The translations under genes were made by a program, and so were the position numbers. A stretch of 61,971 nucleotides of DNA from an uncultured Methanobrevibacter sp. (lineage in GTDB: Archaea > Methanobacteriota > Methanobacteria > Methanobacteriales > Methanobacteriaceae): positions 1 to 61,971 of the forward strand of contig NZ_OMWD01000014.1 in NCBI RefSeq assembly GCF_900314695.1, in the 5' to 3' direction. Shown piece by piece: positions 17,798 to 26,329 of this stretch. Position 1 is the first letter of the stretch. Each line of letters begins with the position of its first letter. The notes beneath the pieces were generated by a model. It saw only the letters and a program-made list of their open reading frames with translations. It had not been told where the DNA came from and made no database searches.

Positions 17798-19183
17798 TTA
17801 CATCAAGTCATGAATTTCATCTTTGATATATAATATTACAATCACCAAACAAATAACTGCCAGAATAGACATGACCAATGAGGTCTGTCCGAATGCTGCT
17901 ACAGAAACACGATTATGAGCCAGTGCCCCTCCTGCAAAAACAGTCATTAAAACCACAGCAACGGCAGATCCTATTGCACCAATGATTTGTCTTACTGTAT
18001 TGTTGATAGCTGTCGCATCCTCCACATCACCGGATACAACTGCAATAGTCCATGTTACAGCAGGCATTAAACCCAAACCTGCACCTATAGCCCTTATTAT
18101 TTGAGTAACGACCATATATTCAACAGAAGAGTTTGAATCATAAGTCATCATTATCAGATAACCAACAATCGAAAAGACACATGACATGATTAATACTTTT
18201 CTAACACCAATTTTATTAGCCAATAGAGGACCTACAAAATTAAATACAATCATGACAAGAGTTGCAGGAAGCAAAATTAAACCTGAAGTTGTTGCATTGT
18301 GAGAAGTGACAGTCTGAACAAACAAAGGCATTATAACATTCAATCCACACATTGTGAAATAGAGCAATGCTGAAAATAATGTTCCAAAAAAGAAATACTT
18401 ATTTTTTAAAGCATGTAAATCAACCAATGGTGTCTTAATGTTAAATTGGCGACGTACAAAGAATATTAAACTGAATGTACCTACAACAATTGGTAAAATT
18501 ACATAAACCAAATCAAATCCATATCCTGCAATGTTTGAAAATCCAAGCATTATTCCAACACATGCCAAAACACATAAAATTAAGGATAACACATCCAAAG
18601 GATAATCGCCGGTTTCAAATTCCAATTTAACAACAACCAATGCAATCAATATTAAAATGAATACCATGCCTGCAAAGATTAAAAATATGGATCTCCACCC
18701 AACATAATCAATAATCATTCCGCCCGCAGTCGGAGCCAATGCAGGAGCAATTCCAATTATGAAACCAAATAATCCCATATAAACCTGCCATTTTTCCTCC
18801 GGAATAACCTTAAAAAGCACGATTTGAGTAATCGGAAGCAAAATTCCAGAACCAATAGCCTGGATAACTCTAGCAATAATCAATACAATAATATTCGGAG
18901 ACACATACGCCAATAAAGACCCAACCAAAAATAGAGCCAATGAAGACAATAAAATAGTTTTAACTTTAAAACGACGAGTAATATAAGCAGATAATGGAAT
19001 CATAACCCCTAAAACCAACAAGAATGATGAATAAATCCATTGGGCAGTAGTTGAAGAAACATGAAAGTCAGCCATGATTCCTGCAATACCCGTTGTTACC
19101 ACACTCTGAGCAGCACTTAAAATAGCTGCAGCAACAATGAAAACAAGTAATGTTGACATTCCCCTATCTAATTTAACATTCAT
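17798..19183 (-). CDS. MFS transporter, DHA2 (EmrB/QacA-like) family
   Basis: A drug:proton antiporter-type exporter of about 461 residues with a dozen or more membrane helices. The N-terminal half carries QSVVTTGIAGIMADFHVSST and AQWIYSSFLLVLGVMIPLSA, typical of helices 1-2 of DHA2 exporters. A YITRRF loop, IGSGILLPITQ (motif C region) and GIAPALAPTAGGMIIDYVGW follow. It probably exports a toxic or signalling compound; the substrate is unknown. The ATG at 19183 was chosen because the upstream GTG (19207) adds only IIIRVYT-like residues with no better ribosome site. It stands alone, with 190-240 base gaps on both sides. Confidence 0.85.
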   Translation of the reverse strand: MNVKLDRGMSTLLVFIVAAAILSAAQSVVTTGIAGIMADFHVSSTTAQWIYSSFLLVLGVMIPLSAYITRRFKVKTILLSSLALFLVGSLLAYVSPNIIVLIIARVIQAIGSGILLPITQIVLFKVIPEEKWQVYMGLFGFIIGIAPALAPTAGGMIIDYVGWRSIFLIFAGMVFILILIALVVVKLEFETGDYPLDVLSLILCVLACVGIMLGFSNIAGYGFDLVYVILPIVVGTFSLIFFVRRQFNIKTPLVDLHALKNKYFFFGTLFSALLYFTMCGLNVIMPLFVQTVTSHNATTSGLILLPATLVMIVFNFVGPLLANKIGVRKVLIMSCVFSIVGYLIMMTYDSNSSVEYMVVTQIIRAIGAGLGLMPAVTWTIAVVSGDVEDATAINNTVRQIIGAIGSAVAVVLMTVFAGGALAHNRVSVAAFGQTSLVMSILAVICLVIVILYIKDEIHDLM

Positions 19184-19393
19184 AGTATACACTCTAATAA
19201 TTATCACAATAAATTATATTAAAAAGAATATATAAAATTAATTTATATAAATAATTTTTAAAAAAAATATATTAAAAATGAACATTAAACTAATAAAAAA
19301 GTGTATTTGTAAAAAAGATAATATCCACATGAGATATGATTAGAAGAATACTATCTAAAAGGACAAAATGGACAAAAAAAATCATATTTAAAA

Positions 19394-19831
19394 TTATTTA
19401 ATGTGATTTGAAATAATCATATCTTCAAGACCCAAATCAAAAATCAGTCGTCTAAGATGTCTTTCGGAATAAACAACTCCAAACTCATTTTTTATCTCCA
19501 TTTTAACTTCCTGAACACTAGACAATCCTTTTAAGATAACATTTTCTCTTAAAACTTTAAACTGAAGGTCAGACAATTTTGAATTTCTTCCAGACCCTTC
19601 CTTTCTAAACAGACCATCAAAACCCTTTTCATTCCAATCCTTAACCCATTTATAACCTGTTTGAGCAGTTTTTCCTCTTTTTTCCATAGCAGATTTAACA
19701 CTATTGTTGCAATAAATTTCTTCAATAAATGTAACTTTTTCATATAAATCCACAAATTTTTGCAAATCCCTTTTAACCTTACGAATTTCAGAAATGGAGA
19801 CATCTTTATTAATATTGACCTGCCTTGCCAT
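19394..19831 (-). CDS. HTH protein resembling the N-terminal half of an IS630-type transposase
   Basis: A 145-residue protein made only of helix-turn-helix material. A first HTH (about residues 30-70) contains AMEKRGKTAQTGYKWVKDWN, then GFDGLFRKEGSGRNSKLSD. A second winged-helix-like part runs to the end (GVVYSERHLRRLIFDLGLED). This is the layout of the DNA-binding half of IS630/Tc1-like transposases, but no DDE catalytic domain follows in any frame: after the stop the sequence is short and AT-rich up to the MFS gene. It is either a truncated transposase or a domesticated DNA-binding protein. No inverted terminal repeats were found around it. Confidence 0.65.
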   Translation of the reverse strand: MARQVNINKDVSISEIRKVKRDLQKFVDLYEKVTFIEEIYCNNSVKSAMEKRGKTAQTGYKWVKDWNEKGFDGLFRKEGSGRNSKLSDLQFKVLRENVILKGLSSVQEVKMEIKNEFGVVYSERHLRRLIFDLGLEDMIISNHIK

Positions 19832-19920
19832 AAAATATATTTCTTGATAAAATATTATAAAAATTTTTTGTCACCAATATTGCTACAAAAGTATCATGAC
19901 ATGCAAAACTAAAAATAATT

Positions 19921-19962
19921 AAAAAAAAAAGTAAAAAAAGTTCCCCAATTAAATTTGAGGAA
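19921..19962 (-). terminator. intrinsic terminator of the cysteine peptidase gene
   Basis: An imperfect hairpin (19941-19962) with TTCC/GGAA outer and CAA/TTG inner pairs is followed on the minus strand by a long U-rich run (19921-19939). The stop codon (19949-19951) lies in the loop. Confidence 0.6.
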
Positions 19963-21667
19963 TTCTTTCATTTGTATTTCCTCTAGACCATGAGCCCATG
20001 TTAGAGTAAAAATTTTTGACTTGTGTTTTAGTGGTCTTGCTTAGACTATATTTAAGTTTAACAATCAAACCAGAAGTATCATAATCATTAAACTGATTAT
20101 ACAAGTAATCTACAGTCATCCAATTTGTTGGAATATTATGACTTCCATGATCATAATCTCCTGAAGGATTACCTACTAGAACTTTTTTACCGTCACTGCT
20201 GATATCTAAAACAGCCACATAATGACCCCAAGTATGGAATATTAATGCGCATCCACCTTTTTTAAGTTCTTTAATCGCTTTAGAATAAAATGAACTTTTA
20301 TAGTAAACAGTGCATTTCATATTAAATTTCTCTAATCCTCTTTTAAGACCACTTGTACTTGAACCGTCATAATAATTAGTACCTGACTTTACACCCAAAT
20401 GCCATTCATTGACGTAGTTTCTTAAAACTTGACTGCACATACTGGATGATGTCGGACCGCAAGTATAACCTGTATCCTGCACATCCCTAACTTCAGAATA
20501 GGTATATGATTTTCCTTTTAAATTTGCAGTAATTTGAACAGGCCAATAATTGTATTTATTTTTAAGAACAATTCTAGTATTAAGTGCTCTTTCAATAACA
20601 TTCCATTTTTCTCTTTTAATCATATGAATATATTTAGGTTCGGCTTTTGTTTTAAATAAAACATATTTAGTCAATTTATTTTTTAAAAACAAACAGTAAC
20701 TGTCTCTTTTAATTACAGAAAGATATTGGGCTTTTAAAAGAGTGTATTTAGCATTTTCATTACCCATAATGTATTTACTAGGCATGTAATCTAAATCAGG
20801 AACACCGTTTTTAGAAGGTACAGAATAATAGAAAGGACTTTTAACATTACCTTTTACTCCGGTGACATTTTTGGATGCTGATGATTCAGCTGTATCACTG
20901 GTTCCAGCAAAAGTAACTGTAACTAGATAAGTTTTAGTACTTAATTTAGGTTTAATTACAACAACGCCCTCAGAATTTGTCTTTTTAGTGAATTTTTTAC
21001 CGCCAACAGTAATCTTTATAGTTTTACCGGATACTGCTGACGCATAATTACTTTGCAGATAAATTTTCAAATATCCGTTGGTCAGTAACTTATCATTACC
21101 AATAAGAATTGAAGTTATCATTGGAACAACAAGTTTAAATGTTTTTGAAACTGAATTATATTTATTATCTCCTTTAAATGTAGCCTTTACTGAATAATTC
21201 CCAATATTTTTTGAAATTTTGAGACTTGCAATACCATTAGAATCTGTTACAGCATTAAAATTCTTCTTATCCAAAGTAAAAACTACACTAGCATTTTTAA
21301 TAACATTATTATTTGAATCTTTTAAGTAAACCTGAAAGTAAGAACCTTTGACAACTTTTGTACTAACAGCTGTAAAAGTTGTGTCTAATTTCTCTTTTCC
21401 AATTGAATCTGAATAAATATCATCATTTAAATTTTTATTAAGAACATCATCATTTGATTCTTTTAAATTAGAATCATTTTGTGAAGAAGATATCTCCACA
21501 TCATTTACTGCATTTAATTCATTTAAATTAGTGTTATCAATTGCGATTGAATCATCAACTTGGTTTATTCCCAGTCCTGTTGAATTCACATCACTAGCAC
21601 AAACAACGGCCATATTGAATAAAACTAAAATAAAACAAATTAATGCCCATTTCGTTTTTGAATACAT
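19949..21667 (-). CDS. secreted C39-like cysteine peptidase with Ig-like domains
   Basis: A secreted protein of about 572 residues. Signal peptide MYSKTKWALICFILVLFNMA ends near VCAS. An acidic Asn/Asp/Ser segment is followed by two Ig-like domains (about 90-275). A basic Tyr/Lys-rich linker comes next (about 280-385). A papain-fold C39-like domain covers about 390-545: DTGYTCGPTSSSMC holds the presumed catalytic Cys, HTWGHYVAVLD the His, and GNPSGDY the Asp. The same triad order occurs in pseudomurein endoisopeptidases PeiW/PeiP (family C71), so cutting pseudomurein peptide or surface proteins is a plausible role (inference). The ATG at 21667 is preferred because GGTGA lies 4 bases upstream; the ATG at 21685 overlaps the amidohydrolase stop by 4 bases. 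Confidence 0.8.
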   Translation of the reverse strand: MYSKTKWALICFILVLFNMAVVCASDVNSTGLGINQVDDSIAIDNTNLNELNAVNDVEISSSQNDSNLKESNDDVLNKNLNDDIYSDSIGKEKLDTTFTAVSTKVVKGSYFQVYLKDSNNNVIKNASVVFTLDKKNFNAVTDSNGIASLKISKNIGNYSVKATFKGDNKYNSVSKTFKLVVPMITSILIGNDKLLTNGYLKIYLQSNYASAVSGKTIKITVGGKKFTKKTNSEGVVVIKPKLSTKTYLVTVTFAGTSDTAESSASKNVTGVKGNVKSPFYYSVPSKNGVPDLDYMPSKYIMGNENAKYTLLKAQYLSVIKRDSYCLFLKNKLTKYVLFKTKAEPKYIHMIKREKWNVIERALNTRIVLKNKYNYWPVQITANLKGKSYTYSEVRDVQDTGYTCGPTSSSMCSQVLRNYVNEWHLGVKSGTNYYDGSSTSGLKRGLEKFNMKCTVYYKSSFYSKAIKELKKGGCALIFHTWGHYVAVLDISSDGKKVLVGNPSGDYDHGSHNIPTNWMTVDYLYNQFNDYDTSGLIVKLKYSLSKTTKTQVKNFYSNMGSWSRGNTNERIPQI

Positions 21668-21681
21668 ATTTTCACCAATAA

Positions 21682-22479
21682 TCATTGAATTCCTAAAATT
21701 TTTGCGGAATTTTCATATAATATCATATTTTCTTCTTCAGGAGTCAAACCGATTTTATGGAAAAGTTCCATTTCATTTTCTGCTTCCCACATAGGATAAT
21801 CAGTTCCCCATAAAACCTTATCAACACCATATTTATAAATGAATTTTTTTGCATCTTGTGGGGACAATTCATATAAACTGGAACTCAAATCAACATAAAG
21901 ATTTGGAGTTCCTGCAAGTTTTTCTGTTGCTTCAGCCCAAACACTCCACCCAGCAAAATGAGCGCCAATTACCAGCATATCTGGAAATTTTTCAAGAAAC
22001 GGTTTTAACTGTTCGGGATTGGAATAATTATACCTGTAATCACCACAATGAATCAAGACAGGAACATTACCTTCATTTATAACTTCACCAAGTTTAAAAG
22101 CCTTATCTTCATTTAAGGCAAATTGTTGAAAATCAGGATGAAGTTTCACTCCCTTAAGACCCAAATCAATTAGATGTTCAAAATCACCTTCAATATCATC
22201 ACTATCAGGATGAAGGGTTCCAAAACCTGTGAATAAATCAGGACGCTCTTTTACAACATTGCTGATAAATTCATTAATTGACCTTACTTGTTTTGGAGTG
22301 GTTGCAACGGAATGAACTAAATAATGAACAACACCCACTTTATTACCATCTTCTATGAGATTGTCAACTTTACCATTTAACGACATGTCAAGATCATAAA
22401 AATCCCGAATTCCTTTAACCGCTTTTGAAGCAATTTTTTCAGGATAAATATGACAATGAGCATTTATTACTTTTTGCAT
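21682..22479 (-). CDS. amidohydrolase family metal-dependent hydrolase
   Basis: A 265-residue TIM-barrel hydrolase of the amidohydrolase-2 type. It starts MQKVINAHCHIYPEKIA, where H-x-H is the metal-binding pair on strand 1. Further ligands fit KLHPDFQ, the HCGD motif (VPVLIHCGDYRY), IGAHFAG, and WGTDYP near residue 225 as the final Asp. The family includes ACMSD-like decarboxylases and lactonases; the substrate cannot be told. The gene lies 14 bases upstream of the cysteine peptidase start and is probably co-transcribed with it. No signal peptide is present, so it acts in the cytoplasm. Confidence 0.8.
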   Translation of the reverse strand: MQKVINAHCHIYPEKIASKAVKGIRDFYDLDMSLNGKVDNLIEDGNKVGVVHYLVHSVATTPKQVRSINEFISNVVKERPDLFTGFGTLHPDSDDIEGDFEHLIDLGLKGVKLHPDFQQFALNEDKAFKLGEVINEGNVPVLIHCGDYRYNYSNPEQLKPFLEKFPDMLVIGAHFAGWSVWAEATEKLAGTPNLYVDLSSSLYELSPQDAKKFIYKYGVDKVLWGTDYPMWEAENEMELFHKIGLTPEEENMILYENSAKILGIQ

Positions 22480-22964
22480 AATTTGTAACCGCCTTACAAA
22501 AAAATTAATTTATACTAACATTTAGTTTTTAATCCTTTATAAAAATAATGTATAATCCTGTTAAAAATTAAATCGCTTAAAATAGCTAAGAATATTAAAA
22601 AACAGGTAAATTTTGAATGTTTTCAAATTTTTTAAAAAAAAATGTTAACTAAAATATGTCAATTATGCAAAACGAATTTAAAGAAAAATAAAAAAATATA
22701 AATAAATATAAATCACAAAATATAGTGGAAATACCTATTCAATCCAGTTAATGCATTCATTTTAAATTTAAACCATTATTTTGTGATTTACAAAATACAT
22801 TAAATTCAAGCACTATTGTCAATGAAATTTGAAATATTGAAAAACATTAATTTTTGCACAATCATATAAGTTATGGAGTATTTTTACCAATTAATAATTA
22901 TCTTAATTGGCAGGGGTATGTAGAGATATAACATCATTCAATATTCATATAATGCAAAATCCCA
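22480..22964. other. intergenic region with a 14-bp inverted repeat
   Basis: This 485-base AT-rich gap separates the end of the eha operon from the amidohydrolase promoter and has no plausible ORF. It contains a perfect 14-bp inverted repeat (22709-22722 and 22777-22790) and a small hairpin, CCAATTAA/TTAATTGG (22887-22894 and 22903-22910). No transposase or tRNA is seen. Confidence 0.4.
22709..22790. repeat. 14-bp inverted repeat
   Basis: TAAATCACAAAATA at 22709-22722 is exactly repeated in reverse complement at 22777-22790 around a 54-base spacer. Function is unknown; it could fold as an RNA or mark a small mobile remnant. Confidence 0.45.
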
Positions 22965-23600
22965 TTATTTTCTTGCATTACCTACTCTTCTGGCAATAAC
23001 CATTTCACCGACAGAAATTAAACCTGCAAAGAATTTTTCCAATCCCCCAGTTGCCCAAATAGCTTCACCAAATGTGGAATGCATAATATTTTCTTCATAT
23101 TCTTTTGCAGAAATCTTTTGGCCTGTGGTCTTTTTAGATACCAGAGCAGATGCGGCCATCAATTCATCCCATGTTACTCCTTTTAGCTGATGCTGCATTG
23201 CCTCATATAACTTATAAACTTTAATATCATACAAATCAGACAGCAGTTCTACAATATCACATGCCCTGACCATACCAATAACCTGATTATTGTCATTAAC
23301 AACCGGCACTGTAACAAACTTATTGTTTGCAGTTAAGAGAACCGCTTTTCTTGCAGGGTCCATCTCATGAACTGTAGCAATCTCTTCATAACCACTCATT
23401 ATTTCAGAAATTTTTTCATTTCCTTCCCTTAATCCTCTTGTAATATCAAAAGATGTTACCCATCCAACAAGCTGTTTATCATCATTTACAACAGGACAGG
23501 TAAAACGCCTAATCTCTTCCATTACTTTAGAAACTTCAACAACACCATCATTACAGTTCAAATATACAAAATCTTTATCCATTAACTCTTTTGCTCTCAT
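22965..23600 (-). CDS. CBS-domain protein at the end of the eha operon
   Basis: A protein of about 211 residues with two CBS domains: MRAKELMDKDFVYLN to WVTSFDITRGLRE, then KISEIMSGYEEIATV to GMVRACDIVELLSD. A C-terminal region of about 80 residues without a known motif follows (KGVTWDELMAASALVS, ending MVIARRVGNARK). CBS pairs bind adenosine nucleotides and act as energy sensors. Its place after the eha genes and the third polyferredoxin, with only 16 bases to the gene before it, suggests it reports nucleotide state to the hydrogenase or its electron carriers (inference). The ATG at 23600 was preferred over the TTG at 23624, which would overlap the upstream gene and has no better ribosome site. 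Confidence 0.75.
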   Translation of the reverse strand: MRAKELMDKDFVYLNCNDGVVEVSKVMEEIRRFTCPVVNDDKQLVGWVTSFDITRGLREGNEKISEIMSGYEEIATVHEMDPARKAVLLTANNKFVTVPVVNDNNQVIGMVRACDIVELLSDLYDIKVYKLYEAMQHQLKGVTWDELMAASALVSKKTTGQKISAKEYEENIMHSTFGEAIWATGGLEKFFAGLISVGEMVIARRVGNARK

Positions 23601-23616
23601 AACAAAACCCCATTTT

Positions 23617-24444
23617 TTATTCAATATCGATTCTTTTCAATGCCCCTACAGGACAATGATGAGTGCATTCAATACATCTGATACATTTATCATTGTCAAG
23701 GACAACTTCTCCATCGATTAATTCTATAGCCCCTGTTGGGCAATTTTCTTCACACAAATAACAATTTACACAAGATTCATGATTGATATCAATATTTCTA
23801 CTATGAATTATAGGTCCAATATATCTATCAAGCTCAACGGCATTGTCATTTAGTGAAATTTCAACACATGCCCCACATCCGATACACATTTTCTCATTAA
23901 TATATGGATAGAGTTCATTTTCAATTAAATCAATGCCCAAATCCATATTCAAATCATCAAAGAACTCTTTAAATTCAAGAGTGAATGCATTTGTAGGACA
24001 TAAATTAGCACAATCATCCCAATTATTATCAATTGAATAGTCAATTGAAATATTATTCATCCTAACTACTCTATGAGGAGACCGGACATTGCTTAGATTA
24101 TACTCAATAACATCCCTTTCTTCCCCATTATCATAAATAACTGAATTGTCAATCAATTTAATGGCTGAAATTGGACAAGTCTGTACACAAATTTCACATT
24201 TTACACATTTATCAGTTATTTTAGCTATTCTAAATATATTAGCTGGTTCGATTGCATTAACTGGACATGCTTCAACACAGGTATTACATCTTACACATTT
24301 AGGTGCAACAGCGATAATTTCTTCCTGAGTGGAAAAATCATCCAACTCAAATTGGAAATCATCCCCGTCATCATCTAATTCAACAGATTTCAAAAGAACT
24401 TCACGTTCCAAATTTTTCATCTGTTTTATAAAAGATACTTTCAT
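23617..24444 (-). CDS. polyferredoxin (third in the eha operon)
   Basis: A 275-residue cytoplasmic iron-sulfur protein. Four canonical C-x2-C-x2-C-x3-C-P motifs are visible: CVRCNTCVEACP, CVKCEICVQTCP, CVNCYLCEENCP and CIRCIECTHHCP. A split site, CANLCP plus CIGCGACVE, may form another cluster. So four or five [4Fe-4S] clusters are likely. An N-terminal acidic segment of about 45 residues precedes them. It presumably carries electrons to or from the Eha hydrogenase; the partner is unknown. It lies downstream of the kinase gene and just before the CBS gene in one leftward run. Confidence 0.8.
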   Translation of the reverse strand: MKVSFIKQMKNLEREVLLKSVELDDDGDDFQFELDDFSTQEEIIAVAPKCVRCNTCVEACPVNAIEPANIFRIAKITDKCVKCEICVQTCPISAIKLIDNSVIYDNGEERDVIEYNLSNVRSPHRVVRMNNISIDYSIDNNWDDCANLCPTNAFTLEFKEFFDDLNMDLGIDLIENELYPYINEKMCIGCGACVEISLNDNAVELDRYIGPIIHSRNIDINHESCVNCYLCEENCPTGAIELIDGEVVLDNDKCIRCIECTHHCPVGALKRIDIE

Positions 24445-24477
24445 AATATTACCAACTAACTAATTTATTTAAATAAT

Positions 24478-25410
24478 TTAAAAGAATTCCTCCAATTCTT
24501 TTGCAGTAGGAAACTTTTCCATTCCAAATCCTTGAATAGCTTTGCTGGCTACCCAATTTCCAATTTGGCAAGATTTTTCAAGGTCATATCCTTTTAAAAA
24601 TGAATATAAAAATCCACTGTTAAAACTATCTCCTGCACCAGTCGTATCAACAACTTCACATTCATATGCTTCAACAAAACATTCCTGAGAATTATTTATT
24701 GCAAAAACACCTTTAGAACCTTGTTTTACGACAACAGTATCAATTCCCAAGTCCAAAAGACCTAAAGTTAATTCTTTTAAATCATCATAATCATTATTAC
24801 ACAACAATCTTAACTCAGATTCGTTAATAAGCAAAATATCTGTCCTTTCAAGAATAGGCTTTAACTCATCGAATCCCTTTTCAACATACAACATTCCAGG
24901 GTCAAAACTTAACAGAGTTTCTTTGCTGAGTTTTTCCAAAAGTTCTATTTGAGTATTGAATGAATCCCCAACAAATGAAGTGTAGTGCATTATTTTGCAT
25001 CTCATAATATTTAATGGATTTATTTCACCAATTTTTATATCATCATTGACCCCTGGAGAAATGTAGAGACATCTTTCACCGTTTTTATCCACGAAACCTA
25101 TGCACTTTCCAGTTGAACCGCTTTCAGAATAGATTAGATTGTTTGTATAAACACCATTAACGGCCAGATTATATTCAATCAAGTCGCCTTCATCATCTTC
25201 GGCTATTTTTCCAATAATTGATGTTGAACAACCCAAACGAGCTAAACCTACAATAGTATTGGCTGCAGAACCACCAGGAGTATCAGTTTCGCTTGTTATA
25301 AAACTTTCCTCATCATGAGAAACTATTTTATCTACAGAGTAGAGCCTGTCAACATTTAAAGCTCCGAATCCTATTATCTCCGCATTAAGATCATTATCAT
25401 AAATTTCCAT
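24478..25410 (-). CDS. PfkB-family carbohydrate kinase in the eha operon
   Basis: A 310-residue ribokinase-fold enzyme. The N-terminal PfkB region includes DTPGGSAANTIVGLARLG and IGKIAEDDEGD. The C-terminal signature VVDTTGAGDSFNSGFLYSFL contains the catalytic Asp and anion hole. It would transfer phosphate from ATP to a sugar, nucleoside or similar compound; the substrate is not evident. A kinase of this family is known at the end of eha operons in related methanogens, next to the formyltransferase. Only 9 bases separate it from ftr. Why a hydrogenase operon carries a small-molecule kinase is unexplained. Confidence 0.8.
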   Translation of the reverse strand: MEIYDNDLNAEIIGFGALNVDRLYSVDKIVSHDEESFITSETDTPGGSAANTIVGLARLGCSTSIIGKIAEDDEGDLIEYNLAVNGVYTNNLIYSESGSTGKCIGFVDKNGERCLYISPGVNDDIKIGEINPLNIMRCKIMHYTSFVGDSFNTQIELLEKLSKETLLSFDPGMLYVEKGFDELKPILERTDILLINESELRLLCNNDYDDLKELTLGLLDLGIDTVVVKQGSKGVFAINNSQECFVEAYECEVVDTTGAGDSFNSGFLYSFLKGYDLEKSCQIGNWVASKAIQGFGMEKFPTAKELEEFF

Positions 25411-25419
25411 TTTAAAACC

Positions 25420-26313
25420 TTATTTTAAGATATCTAATAAATTTATATTTTTATCTCCAAGTTTTCCATCAAAATTACCTGCAGATATTTTTACAACACC
25501 TTCAAATTCCAAAGCAGCATCAATTCCTGCTTTAATTGCTTTATTCATTGCATCTTCACTGATTGCATTTATTACAACTTCAGGAATATAATTTACGCCT
25601 TCAGGAACTTTTGATTCATCACCTAAAGATTCCTTTAAGGACGGACAGTAAACATGATTGGTGGTAGGTCCGATTTCAGGGAAATTAGTTTCAGGTTTTG
25701 AAGCGGCAGAACATATTTCAAATGGTGCTGTAGCTCCTTCAACTTCCATAATTGCATTGATGATTGCATCACCCGCCTCGAGAACTGCTTCTTGAGTTGA
25801 ACATAAATACCAAAAGTTTCCACCCATTGTTCCATCATTGATTTTGAATTTCTCTTCAATTTGAAAATCAGGAACCGCAATCGGAACATTGATCATTTTT
25901 CTACCATATTCTTCGACAATCCATTCATATCCGTCACCACAATGGCCTACAATATCCATCATTTCAATATATTCATCGCTTTCACAATCTGAATAATCAA
26001 AAATGCGTGTGAACGGTTTGACCAAAACATCCTGTCTTAATCTGTAGGACAGTTCAAATGCAAACTTTTCGACATCATCTCCACCTAACCAGTATTGAAC
26101 TATTGCACCATATCTTCCGTCAGGAGTTTCATTTTCTTCCAAAAATCCTTCAACCCCTCCTTCTACTCTGCCGATTACTGCACTTGGTGTAGAAGTGGAA
26201 TCATATGCTGCCCTTTTTACAATTTCTTTGGTAGGTCCTGTAATTAAAGCTCTTACATATTTACCTTCAAAAGCTTCGAAAAATGTGTCTTCAACTTTAT
26301 CATAATTCATCAT
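25420..26313 (-). CDS. ftr: formylmethanofuran:tetrahydromethanopterin formyltransferase, eha-linked paralogue
   Basis: A 297-residue cytoplasmic enzyme that moves the formyl group from formylmethanofuran to tetrahydromethanopterin, the second step of CO2 reduction to methane. Length and sequence fit Ftr throughout: KVEDTFFEAFEGKYVRALIT, STPSAVIGRVEGGVEGFLEE, ETPDGRYGAIVQYW and EICSAASKPETNFPEIGPTT. It sits inside the eha operon, 16 bases after ehaR, as does the ftrII paralogue of Methanothermobacter. The placement fits Eha supplying ferredoxin for the first step of CO2 reduction. The housekeeping ftr copy is probably elsewhere. Two adjacent ATGs (26313 and 26310) are possible starts. Confidence 0.9.
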   Translation of the reverse strand: MMNYDKVEDTFFEAFEGKYVRALITGPTKEIVKRAAYDSTSTPSAVIGRVEGGVEGFLEENETPDGRYGAIVQYWLGGDDVEKFAFELSYRLRQDVLVKPFTRIFDYSDCESDEYIEMMDIVGHCGDGYEWIVEEYGRKMINVPIAVPDFQIEEKFKINDGTMGGNFWYLCSTQEAVLEAGDAIINAIMEVEGATAPFEICSAASKPETNFPEIGPTTNHVYCPSLKESLGDESKVPEGVNYIPEVVINAISEDAMNKAIKAGIDAALEFEGVVKISAGNFDGKLGDKNINLLDILK

Positions 26314-26329
26314 ATTACCTTCTATAAAC

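Noticed and set aside
22887..22910. CCAATTAA/TTAATTGG hairpin followed by GGGG as a possible RNA element
   Set aside because: The stem is short and AT-rich, with no promoter or terminator attached; not enough to call a feature.
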